Shown: in pieces, positions 1-10,464 of the stretch
Position numbering within the stretch: position 1 is the stretch's first letter
How the letters are laid out: each line of letters opens with the position of its first letter
Assembly: GCA_030549795.1 (NCBI GenBank)
Contig: JAUQQO010000015.1
Span: forward strand, 1 to 64,000
Direction: 5' to 3'
Source: Pseudomonadota bacterium
GTDB taxonomy: Bacteria > Pseudomonadota > Alphaproteobacteria > Geminicoccales > Geminicoccaceae
Length of the DNA: 64,000 nucleotides
Position numbers and translations under genes: made by a program
The notes under the pieces: model-generated
The model's input: the letters and a program-made list of their open reading frames with translations, nothing else
Told to the model about the DNA's origin: nothing
Databases searched by the model: none

Positions 1-93
1 CACAAGCCCGGCGCCGAGCGCGGTGCCGACTCCGAGTAAGGCCCTCCGGTCGAGAGCCGCGCCCTTGCGCGGCTCCCCTTTCTTTTCCGTCAT
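1..93 (-). CDS. N-terminus of a Tat-exported protein, cut by window edge
   Basis: Only the first 31 codons lie in the window. They encode a charged start, a twin-arginine motif (LDRRALLG) and a hydrophobic alanine/glycine stretch, which is a typical Tat signal peptide. A strong Shine-Dalgarno sequence (AAGGAGGA) precedes the ATG. The gene starts 27 bases after the fccB-like gene on the same strand, so it is probably co-transcribed with the sulfur-oxidation genes. A cofactor-containing periplasmic enzyme such as a SoxC-type molybdenum protein would fit, but this is a guess because no mature sequence is visible. Confidence 0.6.
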   Translation of the reverse strand, partial: MTEKKGEPRKGAALDRRALLGVGTALGAGLV

Positions 94-120
94 GGTCTCG
101 TCCTCCTTCGCGCGCCAGCG

Positions 121-1380
121 TCAGCCAAGCGCGTCGTAGATGATCCCCCTGTACCAGTCGTAGGCGTAAGCCGCCTCGAGGTCGCGATCCTTGGCGGGTG
201 CTTTGAGCTTGCTCACCCCGCCTGCGATCTCTTTGATGCCTTCCGGTGTCGCGCCGTACATCGCGGTCACCGAGAAGCCATAGCCGGGCGCTACGATCGA
301 ATAGCAGGTGTTGGCAAAGGACGGCTCCGGCGGCTCCTTGCCCTGCAGCATCGCCGCGATCGCCGCCGCCGCGTTCCTTGCCTGGCTGTTGGCAGCGGTA
401 CCCGACTTCGGCATCGCGCCGGCGATGCAGGCGTCGCCGACCACGTGGATGCCCTTGACCTTGGTCGATTCCATGGTCTTGGGGTCGATCGGGCACCAGC
501 CCTTCTCATCCGTCACCCCGGCGATCTGGGCGATCTTGCCGGCGCGCTGCGGCGGGATGAAGTTGATCACATCCCCCTTCTCTTCCCCGAACTCGGCCTC
601 CACCGTCATCGCCTTGGGATCGACGCGGGTGACCTTGCCGCCCTGTTTGCCGCCGATCCACTGGATCATACCGGGGTAGAGGTTCTCGTAGGCCTCGAAG
701 AAGAGAGCCTGCTTGGAGAAGTTCTCTTTCGGATCAAAGATGAGGATCTTGGACTTGGGTTTGTTGTTCTTGAGGTACCAGGCGATCATCCCCGCCCGCT
801 CATAGGGCCCCGGCGGGCAGCGGAAGGGATTGGCGGGGGCGACGATGATCACCGTACCGCCATCGGGCATCGCCTCGAGCTGCTTGCGCAGCAAGAGTGT
901 TTGCGGCCCGGCCTTCCAGGCGTGCGGCATCACTTCGGCCGCCGCCTCGCTGTAGCCGGGCACGGCGTCCCAGATGAAGTCGATGCCGGGTGAGAGCACC
1001 AGGCGGTCATAAGCGAGCGTCGCCCCACCCTTGAGCGTCACCGTCTTGGCGTTGGGATCGACTGCGACCGCCTCGTCGTGCACGACTTTAACGCCGCGCT
1101 TGGCGATCTTGTCGTAGCCGTGGGTGATCGTCTGCATCTTTTCGATGCCGCCGATCACATAGTTGGAGAAGGGGCAGGTGATGAACTGTTTGTCGCGCTC
1201 GATAAGCGTGACTTCCGCGTCCGGCAGGAACTTTTTGACGTATTTGGCCGCCGTGGCACCGCCGAAGCCGCCCCCGACCACAACCACGCGCGGCGCGGCC
1301 CCCCGTGCGATCCGCGGCAGAGAAAGGGCCGCTGTTGCCGCGAGGCCGCCCGCAACGAAGTGACGACGCGTAGCCGACAT
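121..1380 (-). CDS. fccB: Flavocytochrome c sulfide dehydrogenase flavoprotein subunit (FccB/SoxF)
   Basis: This is a periplasmic FAD protein of about 419 residues that oxidises sulfide and passes electrons to a cytochrome c partner. A Tat signal (TRRHF, residues 4-8) is followed by the dinucleotide-binding stretch [11 protein letters not shown] near residue 31. By alignment from memory with Allochromatium FccB, Cys188 (in CPPGPYER) and Cys359 (in NTCYS) match the redox-active disulfide. I chose the ATG at 1380 because AAGGGAGG lies just upstream. An in-frame ATG at 1395 would have no comparable site. The cytochrome gene directly upstream is the expected electron acceptor. SoxF is the name used for this protein in sox clusters. 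Confidence 0.92.
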   Translation of the reverse strand: MSATRRHFVAGGLAATAALSLPRIARGAAPRVVVVGGGFGGATAAKYVKKFLPDAEVTLIERDKQFITCPFSNYVIGGIEKMQTITHGYDKIAKRGVKVVHDEAVAVDPNAKTVTLKGGATLAYDRLVLSPGIDFIWDAVPGYSEAAAEVMPHAWKAGPQTLLLRKQLEAMPDGGTVIIVAPANPFRCPPGPYERAGMIAWYLKNNKPKSKILIFDPKENFSKQALFFEAYENLYPGMIQWIGGKQGGKVTRVDPKAMTVEAEFGEEKGDVINFIPPQRAGKIAQIAGVTDEKGWCPIDPKTMESTKVKGIHVVGDACIAGAMPKSGTAANSQARNAAAAIAAMLQGKEPPEPSFANTCYSIVAPGYGFSVTAMYGATPEGIKEIAGGVSKLKAPAKDRDLEAAYAYDWYRGIIYDALG

Positions 1381-1391
1381 GACGCCTCCCT

Positions 1392-1682
1392 TCACTGGCT
1401 CGCGAAATGCGCCGCAAGCGCCTGGATCTGCTCATCGGTAAGCGACTTGGCGATGCGGTCCATGATCGTCGCTTCCTTCTGCCCGGCGCGGAAGCCGGTG
1501 AGCATTTCCACCATCTTGCGGGCCGGATAGTTGGCGATCTTGGGGATCTCCAGCTGTCCGGCCTCTTTGGGACCGTGGCAGACGACGCAGTTGCGCGCGA
1601 TCGCTTCTGCCGTCGGCGCCGCCATGGCGCTTCCCGCCATCAGCGTTACCGCTAGAGCCACTGGGATCGTGATGCCCTTCAC
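1392..1682 (-). CDS. Small monohaem c-type cytochrome (FccA/SoxE-like)
   Basis: This 96-residue exported cytochrome has a Sec signal peptide (about residues 1-21) ending in SAMAA, and one CVVCH haem-attachment motif near residue 32. The Met in the downstream segment IMDRIAKSL is the likely distal haem ligand, as in class I monohaem cytochromes. I chose the GTG at 1682 because AAAGGGAGG lies eight bases upstream. A longer frame reaching 1742 has no signal peptide or ribosome-binding site. The stop lies only 11 bases before the fccB-like start, so the two are translated together. This supports a flavocytochrome c pair that takes electrons from sulfide. Confidence 0.88.
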   Translation of the reverse strand: MKGITIPVALAVTLMAGSAMAAPTAEAIARNCVVCHGPKEAGQLEIPKIANYPARKMVEMLTGFRAGQKEATIMDRIAKSLTDEQIQALAAHFASQ

Positions 1683-1817
1683 CGATTCGGCCTCCCTTTT
1701 AAGGCACGGGCGCTGCCATCGCGCTGTAGCCCGGCCGCACATGCGAAATCCCTAATACACCGTCTTCGCCAACCCCCTCGTGCTGCGGCCGAGTGTCGCG
1801 TCTTTTGCCCTCGCGGG

Positions 1818-2384
1818 TCAGCTCGACCGCCGCAGATAGGCTTCGAAGCTCTCGCGACGATAGGCCTCTTCGGCGACATAGCGGAAGAGGGCGAGGAACG
1901 GTGCGGGAGGAAGATAGCCGGGCATCTTGGCCACGGCCGCCTCGTGCGCCGGGCGCCCGCCGACTTCCTCGGGCCGCGCGGGCAAAAAAATCGCCACGGG
2001 CGTCATCTGACCGGCGATACGGCGCGCGAACGCTTTTTCCTCATAGCGCTTGCCGTCGAGATCGGTGACCTCGCGCGCACCATAAAGATCAAGTTGGATG
2101 ATCTCGAAGCGCTCGCGCACGAAGGACACGATCTCGGGATCGGCGAAGTTGACGAGATGGAGATCGCGGCAGAACGGGCATCCCTTCTGCTCGACGAGGA
2201 TCACCAGCCGCTTGCCGGCCGCAGCCGCCGCCTCGAGGTCCTCGCGCAGGTCGAGGAAGGACTGCAGGAACCAGTCCTGGGTGAGTAGCCCGCCGCTCTC
2301 GATGGTCGCAGCGCGCGCTCGTGGGGCAGCGGCAGCACCGACGACAGCCGCGGTCAGAAACAATCGGCGGTTGATTGCGCTCAT
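1818..2384 (-). CDS. soxW: SoxW-like periplasmic thioredoxin
   Basis: This 188-residue protein has an N-terminal export signal (NRRLFLTAAVVG) and a thioredoxin fold with the active site GCPFC. The following HLVNFADPEIV region is typical of the SoxW group. Such proteins supply reductant in the periplasm, probably received from the membrane protein CcdA/SoxV encoded at the far end of the divergent sox operon. A GGGGGAGGG ribosome-binding site precedes the ATG. The gene lies 19 bases after the SoxS-like gene and is in the same leftward operon. The exact substrate cannot be read from the sequence. Reduction of the SoxY cysteine or of cytochrome apo-proteins is the usual proposal. Confidence 0.8.
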   Translation of the reverse strand: MSAINRRLFLTAAVVGAAAAPRARAATIESGGLLTQDWFLQSFLDLREDLEAAAAAGKRLVILVEQKGCPFCRDLHLVNFADPEIVSFVRERFEIIQLDLYGAREVTDLDGKRYEEKAFARRIAGQMTPVAIFLPARPEEVGGRPAHEAAVAKMPGYLPPAPFLALFRYVAEEAYRRESFEAYLRRSS

Positions 2385-2403
2385 CGCTTCGCCCTCCCCC
2401 TTC

Positions 2404-2787
2404 TCAACCCTCCCCTGGCCTCGGCGCGGATGCCTCGGCGAGCCGCTCGAGCAGGGCCCCCAAAAGCCCGAAGAAGAACTCCGCGCCGGGATAACCCTGG
2501 ATCCGCCCGACCTCGCGCCCGTCGTCGAGCAGAACGAAGGTCGGTGTATAGCGGATCGGCGCTACGAGTTGGATCCCATCCGGCAACGGAGCATCGCGAT
2601 CGAGGCGGCGCAAGGGCGCCCGCTGACCTTCGGCCGTGGCCGCGTAGATGGGCCCGATCTCGGCATCGAAGCGGGCACACCAGGGACACGCACGGCTCGC
2701 GAACATGACGAGCTCGGCCGCTCGTGCCTGCTCCGCGCGGAGCACGAGAATCAGGGCAGCTGCAGCCAACCCAACCGCTTTGCGCAT
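2404..2787 (-). CDS. soxS: SoxS-like periplasmic thioredoxin
   Basis: This is a 127-residue protein with a Sec signal peptide (about 23 residues) and a thioredoxin-type CPWC active site near residue 34. The C-terminal pattern TPTFVLLDDGREVGRIQGYPG is characteristic of the SoxS family, which helps keep the SoxYZ carrier reduced and active. It is the first gene of the leftward operon and diverges from soxY across about 250 bases. The visible ribosome-binding site (GGAGG) lies rather far from the ATG, so the start is slightly uncertain. This SoxS is unrelated to the AraC-family superoxide regulator of the same name. Confidence 0.78.
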   Translation of the reverse strand: MRKAVGLAAAALILVLRAEQARAAELVMFASRACPWCARFDAEIGPIYAATAEGQRAPLRRLDRDAPLPDGIQLVAPIRYTPTFVLLDDGREVGRIQGYPGAEFFFGLLGALLERLAEASAPRPGEG

Positions 2788-3034
2788 CCCGCTGCTTGTG
2801 CCTCCGCGACTTTGCCGACAGCGACAGGCGGTCGCAACGCCTGACCTCTTGCTGTCTATATTATCGACGGCTTATAAAAGCAAGCACGCTGCGGGTGTCG
2901 CAGCGATGGACAAAAGCGCTGTCCATTCTAAAGTGTCGTAAGAAGAGGTGAGGGGCGCAGCCGCACCCAAAGGGGAGGTTCGAGCGATCCTCGCTGCAAG
3001 GCAGGTGGTGGGCAGGCAAAAGGGGAGCATTGGG
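2788..3034. promoter_or_regulatory. Divergent sox intergenic region
   Basis: This non-coding stretch separates the leftward thioredoxin/flavocytochrome operon from soxYZB-ccdA, so promoters for both must lie here. It contains a locally AT-rich segment around 2857-2882 (TATATTATCG and TTATAAAAG), which stands out in this GC-rich window. No regulator gene (SoxR, ArsR-type) lies beside it. I cannot assign exact -35/-10 elements. Confidence 0.45.
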
Positions 3035-3505
3035 ATGAATTGGTCGAGCGCGGCAAACCGCCGCACGGTCATCAAGGGCATGGGCGCGGGAGCGCTGGCG
3101 ATCGGAGGGATCGGCTGGGCGATCGAGCCTGCCCGCGCGGATCTCGCCAAGGCCGAAAAGCTCCTCAAAGAGCTGATCGGCGCGAAGGTGCCGCAAGAGG
3201 GCAAGGTGCGGCTTGAGATGCCGCAGATCGCCGAGAACGGCCAAACCGTGCCGCTTACCGTATCGGTCGACAGCCCCATGACCCCCGACAATTATTGCAA
3301 GGCGATCCACATCCTCGCCGAGGGCAATCCGGAAGCTGGGGTGTGCACCTTTAAGTTTACTCCGGCGAGCGGTCGCGCCGAGTTCTCCACCCGCATGCGG
3401 CTCGCCCAGACCCAGAACGTGTGGGCGGTGGCGGAGATGTCGGACGGCTCGGTGTGGATGACCAAGACCGAGGTCAAGGTGACGATCGGCGGTTGCGGCG
3501 GCTAA
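3035..3505 (+). CDS. soxY: Thiosulfate oxidation carrier protein SoxY
   Basis: SoxY carries sulfur intermediates covalently on a C-terminal cysteine during periplasmic thiosulfate oxidation. This copy is 156 residues, begins with a Tat signal (NRRTVIKGMGAGAL) and ends with the diagnostic swinging-arm motif GGCGG. The start at 3035 follows AGGGGAG with seven-base spacing. An upstream in-frame GTG near 2948 would place the Tat signal internally and was rejected. soxZ follows 21 bases downstream and supplies the obligate partner. All expected features are present. Confidence 0.97.
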   Translation: MNWSSAANRRTVIKGMGAGALAIGGIGWAIEPARADLAKAEKLLKELIGAKVPQEGKVRLEMPQIAENGQTVPLTVSVDSPMTPDNYCKAIHILAEGNPEAGVCTFKFTPASGRAEFSTRMRLAQTQNVWAVAEMSDGSVWMTKTEVKVTIGGCGG

Positions 3506-3526
3506 GTGACAGGAGGATCGACGACC

Positions 3527-3856
3527 ATGACCGACATCAAGCCGCGCATCAAGGTCCCGAAGACCGCCAAAAAAGGTGAGATCGTCGAGATCAAGACGCT
3601 CGTAAGCCACGTGATGGAGACCGGCCAGCGCAAGGACGCGCAGGGCAACACCATCCCGCGCCGGATCATCAACCGCTTCACCTGCGAGTACAACGGCAAG
3701 CCGGTGTGCGAGATGATCCTGCATCCGGCCATTTCCGCCAATCCCTACATCTCGTTCTTCTTGAAGGTCGAGGAGAGCGGCACCCTCACGATGGCCTGGT
3801 ACGACGACGACGGGAGCGTCTACAAAGCCGAAAGCAAGATCGAAGTAACCGGCTAA
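3527..3856 (+). CDS. soxZ: Thiosulfate oxidation carrier protein SoxZ
   Basis: This 109-residue protein has no signal peptide. It is exported as a complex with Tat-targeted SoxY. The sequence starts MTDIKPRIKVPK and contains the GEIVEIKTLVSHVMETG segment typical of SoxZ. AGGAGG lies ten bases before the ATG at 3527. SoxYZ is the substrate carrier acted on by SoxXA and then by SoxB, which is encoded next. The length is normal for the family. Confidence 0.96.
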   Translation: MTDIKPRIKVPKTAKKGEIVEIKTLVSHVMETGQRKDAQGNTIPRRIINRFTCEYNGKPVCEMILHPAISANPYISFFLKVEESGTLTMAWYDDDGSVYKAESKIEVTG

Positions 3857-3936
3857 GACCCGTTCGTTCGGTTTGGTGCGCGCGGGCCGCATCCTCGATG
3901 CGGCCCGATCGCTATCTACTGCGGGGAGGATATCTC

Positions 3937-5622
3937 TTGTTCAGCCGCCGCGATCTGATCGCTCTTGCTGCTGCCACTGCGGCGATCGTCGGACCCGGCC
4001 GCGCCGCGCGGCTCGCCGCCCAGGATCGCTTGAGCGAAGCCGACCTGCTCGCCTTCAAGCCGGTCGGCAATGTCACCCTCCTGCACATCACCGACCTCCA
4101 CGCCCAGCTGTTGCCGGTGTGGTTCCGCGAACCCTCGACCAACATCGGCGTGGGCGAAGTGCGCGGCCTTCCGCCTCATCTCACTGGCGAAGCCTTCCTC
4201 GAGCGCTTCGGCATCGCGCGCGGCAGCGCCGAGGCCTATGCCTTTACCGATCAGGACTTCGTCGAACTCGCCCGGCGCTTCGGGCGCTTGGGCGGCCTCG
4301 ATCGGATCGCCACGCTCGTCAAAGCGATCCGCGCCGAGCGCCCCGGGCGTACGCTGCTCTTAGACGGTGGCGATGCGATGCAGGGCTCCTGGGTCACCTT
4401 ACAGACCAAGGGAGCGGATATCGTCCGCGCCTACCGAGCCCTCGGCGTGGATGCCATGACCGCGCACTGGGAGTTCACCTACGGTACCGAGCGCGTGAAG
4501 GAAATCGTCGAGGAGCTCGGTTTTCCCTTCCTCGCCGGCAATGTGCTCGATACCGAATGGGAAGAGCCGGTGTTCGAATCGACCGCCTATTTCGAGCGCG
4601 GCGGGGTCAAGATCGCCGTCATCGGCCAGGCCTTCCCCTACACCCCGGTGTCCAACCCGCGCTGGATGATCCCCAATTGGTCGTTCGGCATCCGCGAGGA
4701 ACGGGTAGCCCAGCACGTCGAGAAGGCGCGCGCCGAGGGCGCCCAACTCGTCGTGCTGTTGAGCCACAACGGCTTCGATGTCGACCGCAAGCTCGCAAGC
4801 CGCGTCGCTGGGATCGACGTGATCTTGACCGGCCACACCCACGACGCCCTGCCCCAGGTGCTGCAGGTGGGCAAGACGCTGCTCGTCGGCACCGGCTCGC
4901 ACGGCAAGTTCCTCGCCCGTCTCGATCTCGACGTCCGCGACGGGGCCATCAAAGACTTCGCGTTCCGCCTCATCCCGGTGTTCTCGGATGCCATCCGCCC
5001 CGACCGCGAGATGGCACAGCTCATCGAAGAGCTGCGCGCGCCGTTTAAAGCGGAGCTCGAACGCACGCTCGGCTATACCAAGGACCTCCTCTACCGGCGC
5101 GGTAATTTCCAAGGGACCTGGGACGATCTCATCTGCGCCGCGATCCTCGAGCAGCGCGATGCCGAAATCGCGCTCTCGCCCGGCTTCCGCTGGGGGCCGT
5201 CGCTTCTGCCGAACGAGCCGATCCGCATGGAGGACTTGTGGGCGCAGACGGCGATCACCTACCCACAAGTGTACCGCATCACCATGACCGGGGCACAGCT
5301 CAAGGACGTGCTCGAAGACGTGGCCGACAACATCTTCAACCCCGATCCCTATTACCAGGGCGGCGGTGACATGGTACGGGTGGGCGGCTTGGGCTTCACG
5401 ATCGATGTGGAGCAGCCGATCGGCCGCCGCATCTCGGAGCTGACCTTCCTTAAAACCGGCGCACCGATCGATCCCGAGCGACGCTATGTCGTCGCCGGTT
5501 GGGCCTCGGTCAACGAGGGCACGGAAGGTCCGCCGGTGTGGGAACTCGTCGCCCGCTACATCGAAGAGCGCAAGGAGATCGCGGTACCCAGAGCCGGCCT
5601 GGTGCGCGTCAAGAGCGCCTAA
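3937..5622 (+). CDS. soxB: Sulfate thioesterase SoxB
   Basis: SoxB is a dimanganese periplasmic hydrolase that releases sulfate from SoxY. The 561-residue product has a Tat signal (SRRDLIALAAA) and the metallophosphoesterase motifs in order: ITDLHAQ (Asp53, His55), GGDAMQGSW (Asp146), the SoxB-specific variant HWEFTYG, SHNGFD and GHTHD. I favour a TTG start at 3937 because GGGGAGGA lies six bases upstream and it places the twin arginines at residues 4-5. An in-frame ATG at 3898 is the alternative. The gene follows soxZ after about 80 bases and precedes the CcdA gene. Confidence 0.96.
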   Translation: MFSRRDLIALAAATAAIVGPGRAARLAAQDRLSEADLLAFKPVGNVTLLHITDLHAQLLPVWFREPSTNIGVGEVRGLPPHLTGEAFLERFGIARGSAEAYAFTDQDFVELARRFGRLGGLDRIATLVKAIRAERPGRTLLLDGGDAMQGSWVTLQTKGADIVRAYRALGVDAMTAHWEFTYGTERVKEIVEELGFPFLAGNVLDTEWEEPVFESTAYFERGGVKIAVIGQAFPYTPVSNPRWMIPNWSFGIREERVAQHVEKARAEGAQLVVLLSHNGFDVDRKLASRVAGIDVILTGHTHDALPQVLQVGKTLLVGTGSHGKFLARLDLDVRDGAIKDFAFRLIPVFSDAIRPDREMAQLIEELRAPFKAELERTLGYTKDLLYRRGNFQGTWDDLICAAILEQRDAEIALSPGFRWGPSLLPNEPIRMEDLWAQTAITYPQVYRITMTGAQLKDVLEDVADNIFNPDPYYQGGGDMVRVGGLGFTIDVEQPIGRRISELTFLKTGAPIDPERRYVVAGWASVNEGTEGPPVWELVARYIEERKEIAVPRAGLVRVKSA

Positions 5623-5637
5623 AAGGATCCGCAAGCG

Positions 5638-6378
5638 ATGTTGGAGGTCGGCTTTCTGGCCGCGTTCGGAGCCGGCGTGCTCTCCTTTTTGAGCCCCTGC
5701 GTGCTGCCGCTCGTGCCACCCTATTTGTGCTTTCTGGGTGGGCTTTCGATGGACCAGCTGCAAGGCGCGGTGGCTCAAGAGGAGCGCGCGCAGCTGCGCC
5801 GCCGCACGCTTGCGGCGGCGCTTGCCTTCGTGCTCGGCTTTGCCACCGTCTTCGTGAGCTTCGGGGCGACGGCGAGCGCGATCGGCCGCCTGCTCGCCGA
5901 GCACGGCCTCCTCCTCGGGCAGATCGCCGGCGTCATCATCATCGTCCTCGGCCTTCACTTTTTGGGCGTGTTCAAAATCGCCTTCTTAAATCGCGACATC
6001 CGCTTCCACCCGGAAAAGCCGGCTGGCCTTATCGGCGCCTATGTCGTGGGGCTCGCTTTCGCCTTCGGCTGGACTCCCTGTGTTGGGCCTGTGCTCGCCG
6101 GCATCCTGTTCCTCGCCGGCAGCGAAGAAACCGTGTGGCGCGGGGCACTGCTGCTCGCCGCTTATGCCGCGGGGCTGGGGCTGCCGTTCGTGCTCGCCGC
6201 GCTTTTGCTCGACCGTGCGATCGCGGGGCTGCGGCGGCTGCGGCGCTGGATCCCGGTGTTCGAGCGGACCACCGGCGCGTTCCTGGTCATCACCGGTGTG
6301 CTCTTCCTCACCGGTCGTCTGAGCGATCTCTCCTATTGGCTTCTCGAGACCTTTCCGATCCTTGGCCGGATCGGTTGA
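5638..6378 (+). CDS. soxV: CcdA/SoxV membrane thiol-disulfide transporter
   Basis: This 246-residue polytopic protein carries the two CcdA signature motifs, SFLSPCVLPLVPPYL near the N-terminus and GWTPCVGPVLAGIL near residue 145. Each contributes one of the paired cysteines that move electrons across the inner membrane. About six transmembrane segments are visible. Its place directly after soxB (15 bases, AAAGGA ribosome-binding site) suggests the SoxV role, feeding reductant from the cytoplasm to the periplasmic SoxW/SoxS thioredoxins. A more general role in cytochrome c maturation remains possible. The last 71 bases overlap the convergent glycosyltransferase gene. Confidence 0.9.
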   Translation: MLEVGFLAAFGAGVLSFLSPCVLPLVPPYLCFLGGLSMDQLQGAVAQEERAQLRRRTLAAALAFVLGFATVFVSFGATASAIGRLLAEHGLLLGQIAGVIIIVLGLHFLGVFKIAFLNRDIRFHPEKPAGLIGAYVVGLAFAFGWTPCVGPVLAGILFLAGSEETVWRGALLLAAYAAGLGLPFVLAALLLDRAIAGLRRLRRWIPVFERTTGAFLVITGVLFLTGRLSDLSYWLLETFPILGRIG

Positions 6379-7207
6379 AGGCGACCACGAACGCCTGATA
6401 CGACCCCGACCAACCGCGTGCGCGCGCTTGCGCGAAGGCGGCGTTGAGCGCGATGCGGGCGCGGAACTGCTCGCGCACGAGTTGGGTGAGCTCGGCACCG
6501 AGCGCGAGCTCGCCGCGGTCCAACATGGCGAGCACGGCGCGATAGCCGGCCTCGGCACGGGCGGCGGCATCGGGCGCGTTGCACTCGGAATCCGGACGCT
6601 GGCGGTACTCGCGTAAGACCCGTCTTACGACCGGGATCGTTCCCAGCCGATCGAGCAGCAGCAAGTTGAAGACGACGTCGTCGCAGATCGGAACCTCGAC
6701 CCAGCGCAAGCCGAGGGCGCGGTCGACCACGGGCATCACCGGTACCGGCTCGGCGAGCAAGAGCTCGGCATCGAGCGCGCTCGTCCCGTCCGCGGGCGGA
6801 AGCCAGAAGCGCAAAAGGGTGCCGTCGCGATCGTCGACCACGGCGACATTGTCGGCCGCCGCCCCGTGGGCGAGGGCAAGGGGTACAAGGCTCGCCAAGC
6901 GATCGGGGTAGAACAGATCGTCGGCATCCAAAGGCGCGATCAGCCGCCCCCGCGCGGCATCGAGAGCGCAGTTGCGGGCACGCGCCACCCCGCTGCGCAC
7001 CCCGCCCGTGGTCACGAACCGAATGCGCGGATCGCTTATCCCGTGCGCGGCCAAAAGCTCGGGATAGTGCGGATCGCCATCGTCGACCGCGACCACCGCC
7101 TCCCAATCCGGCAGGGTCTGCGCGCGCAGCGAGGCGAGGCAGCGCACGAGTGTTGCCTGCCCGCGATAGACCGGGATCAAGACCGAGACGAGCGGAGCCT
7201 CTTGCAA
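6308..7207 (-). CDS. Family 2 glycosyltransferase
   Basis: This 299-residue cytoplasmic protein begins with the GT-A nucleotide-sugar fold pattern VSVLIPVYRGQATLVRCL. It has the DXD-type metal site PLDADD near residue 98 and the preceding segment RARNCALDAARG. It probably transfers a sugar to a polysaccharide, lipid or protein acceptor that cannot be predicted. It lies five bases after lepA in the same direction and may be co-transcribed with it, with no obvious functional link. Its 3' end overlaps the 3' end of ccdA by 71 bases on the opposite strand. Confidence 0.85.
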   Translation of the reverse strand: MQEAPLVSVLIPVYRGQATLVRCLASLRAQTLPDWEAVVAVDDGDPHYPELLAAHGISDPRIRFVTTGGVRSGVARARNCALDAARGRLIAPLDADDLFYPDRLASLVPLALAHGAAADNVAVVDDRDGTLLRFWLPPADGTSALDAELLLAEPVPVMPVVDRALGLRWVEVPICDDVVFNLLLLDRLGTIPVVRRVLREYRQRPDSECNAPDAAARAEAGYRAVLAMLDRGELALGAELTQLVREQFRARIALNAAFAQARARGWSGSYQAFVVAFNRSGQGSERSREANRRDRSDDR

Positions 7208-7212
7208 CCGCT

Positions 7213-9009
<1,797 letters not shown>

Positions 9010-9129
9010 GCTTTCCGTGATTGGCCTGCGCGCCCGCTGCTGCGCTCCTGCGCAGCACCTCGCCCCCTAGGTAGTTCGCCTGCGCGCCCCGCGCCAGCGG
9101 CCGCTGCCTTCCCCGCCCAAACGCGCACT

Positions 9130-9190
9130 TTTTAGAAGCGTAGGTTGGTTCTTGATGCGGCGCGTAAGCGCGCCTTGAGGGGTTCTAAAA
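9130..9190. repeat. Spaced inverted repeat between lepA and the dehydrogenase gene
   Basis: The octamer TTTTAGAA (9130-9137) is repeated exactly in inverted form as TTCTAAAA (9183-9190), with partial extension into GC-rich flanks. The 45-base loop holds a smaller hairpin, GGCGCG-TAAG-CGCGCC. The element sits in the 9010-9403 gap between divergent starts. The remainder of that gap shows only GC-rich sequence with no credible gene. It could be a leader structure of lepA or a protein-binding site, and its function is unknown. Confidence 0.5.
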
Positions 9191-9403
9191 GCGCGCCTTG
9201 TCAACCGATACGCTCCATCGCCCGGGGTCGGCCCAGGGGGCGCTCGCGTGCATCTCACGGCTGCAAGCGACCTTGAGGCGTTGGGCACGCGATGCGCGCG
9301 TGCCTGTGCCCTCACGAGCAGGGGCGGTAGGGCAACGGCGCGGCGGATTGACGCCCCCTCGTCCCTCCTCTAGCGACCCGTCGAGGCAGAAGGGAGGCGA
9401 GCC

Positions 9404-10360
9404 GTGAGCAGCGCAAAGACCTGCGCGATTATCGGCTGTGGGCTGATCGGCCGGGCTTGGGCCATCGATTTCGCGCGCGCGGGCTGGACCGTGCGCCTCT
9501 TCGACCCGGCTGCAGGGGCGCTCGAGAGTGCGCTTGCCGCGATCGAGCAGCTGCTCGCTGATCTGGTCAACCACGGGCTTCTCAACGCACAGGACCGCGA
9601 CGCCGCGCGCGCCCGCCTCGCGCCCGTAGGCGACCTCGCCCTTGCGCTCGATGGAGTGGATTGGGTGCAGGAGAATTCCCCCGAGCGGCTCGAGCTCAAG
9701 CGCGAACTGTGGAAGGAACTCGATCGGCTGGCCCCCGCTCATGCCGTGCTCGCGTCTTCGACCTCGGCGATTTTACCTTCGCGCTTTACCGAGGAGCTCT
9801 CGGGTCGTGAACGCGCCCTCGTCGTCCATCCGCTCAATCCGCCGTACCTCATCCCGGCGGTTGAGATCTGCCCGGCGCCCTGGACGAGCCTTGCTACCAT
9901 CCTGCGCGCTGAAGAGGTGATGCGGGCGCTCGGCCATGCGGTCATTCGGCTTTCGCGCGAGATCGACGGCTTTGTTATGAACCGGCTGCAGGCGGCGCTC
10001 GTGGAAGAGGCGTTCAAGCTCGTCGCGGCCGGCATCTGCACCGCGGAGGAGGTCGACATCGCGCTTCGCGACGGGCTCGCACTGCGCTGGTGCATCGCCG
10101 GCCCGTTCGAGGTGGGCGACCTCAACGCGCCTGGAGGTATCAGAGATTACGTCGCGCGTTACCGAAGCGTCTTCGATTCGATTCTCGAAAGCGCCCTGCC
10201 CCGTCCCGACTGGAGCGGGCCGGTGCTCGATGAGATCGAGCAGTCGCGCCGCCTGCGCCTGCTCGCCCAAGAGATCCCGCACCGCCAGCGCTGGCGCGAC
10301 CGCCGCCTCATGGCCCTTCTCCGTCACAAGCGGGAAGCATCCGAGACGATTGGGGATTGA
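9404..10360 (+). CDS. 3-hydroxyacyl-CoA dehydrogenase-like NAD enzyme (L-carnitine/lambda-crystallin group)
   Basis: The 318-residue protein opens with a Rossmann NAD-binding motif (IIGCGLIGRAWAIDFARAG). It continues with VQENSPERLELK, SSTSAILPS and the HPLNPPYLIPAVEI segment that marks the 3-hydroxyacyl-CoA dehydrogenase superfamily. The length and single C-terminal domain fit the L-carnitine dehydrogenase/lambda-crystallin branch rather than the long fatty-oxidation enzymes. The GTG start follows AGGGAGGCGA. The ABC importer directly downstream suggests that the enzyme may oxidise the imported compound, which is an inference. The substrate cannot be fixed from sequence. Confidence 0.82.
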   Translation: MSSAKTCAIIGCGLIGRAWAIDFARAGWTVRLFDPAAGALESALAAIEQLLADLVNHGLLNAQDRDAARARLAPVGDLALALDGVDWVQENSPERLELKRELWKELDRLAPAHAVLASSTSAILPSRFTEELSGRERALVVHPLNPPYLIPAVEICPAPWTSLATILRAEEVMRALGHAVIRLSREIDGFVMNRLQAALVEEAFKLVAAGICTAEEVDIALRDGLALRWCIAGPFEVGDLNAPGGIRDYVARYRSVFDSILESALPRPDWSGPVLDEIEQSRRLRLLAQEIPHRQRWRDRRLMALLRHKREASETIGD

Positions 10361-10464
10361 GCCGGTCATGCTCATCGCGAACCCAGCTATCGCGCGGTGA
10401 AGGCTTGCGGTGGCTGTCCGTGGGCCCTAGGCAGGTCGCAAACTATCGGGATCGGGAGGCTGCG

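Noticed and set aside
4399-5958. 519-codon open frame on the minus strand opposite soxB
   Set aside because: It is the antisense shadow of a clearly identified GC-rich gene, has no ribosome-binding site or family pattern, and is rich in Glu/Asp/Arg, as expected for an antisense frame.
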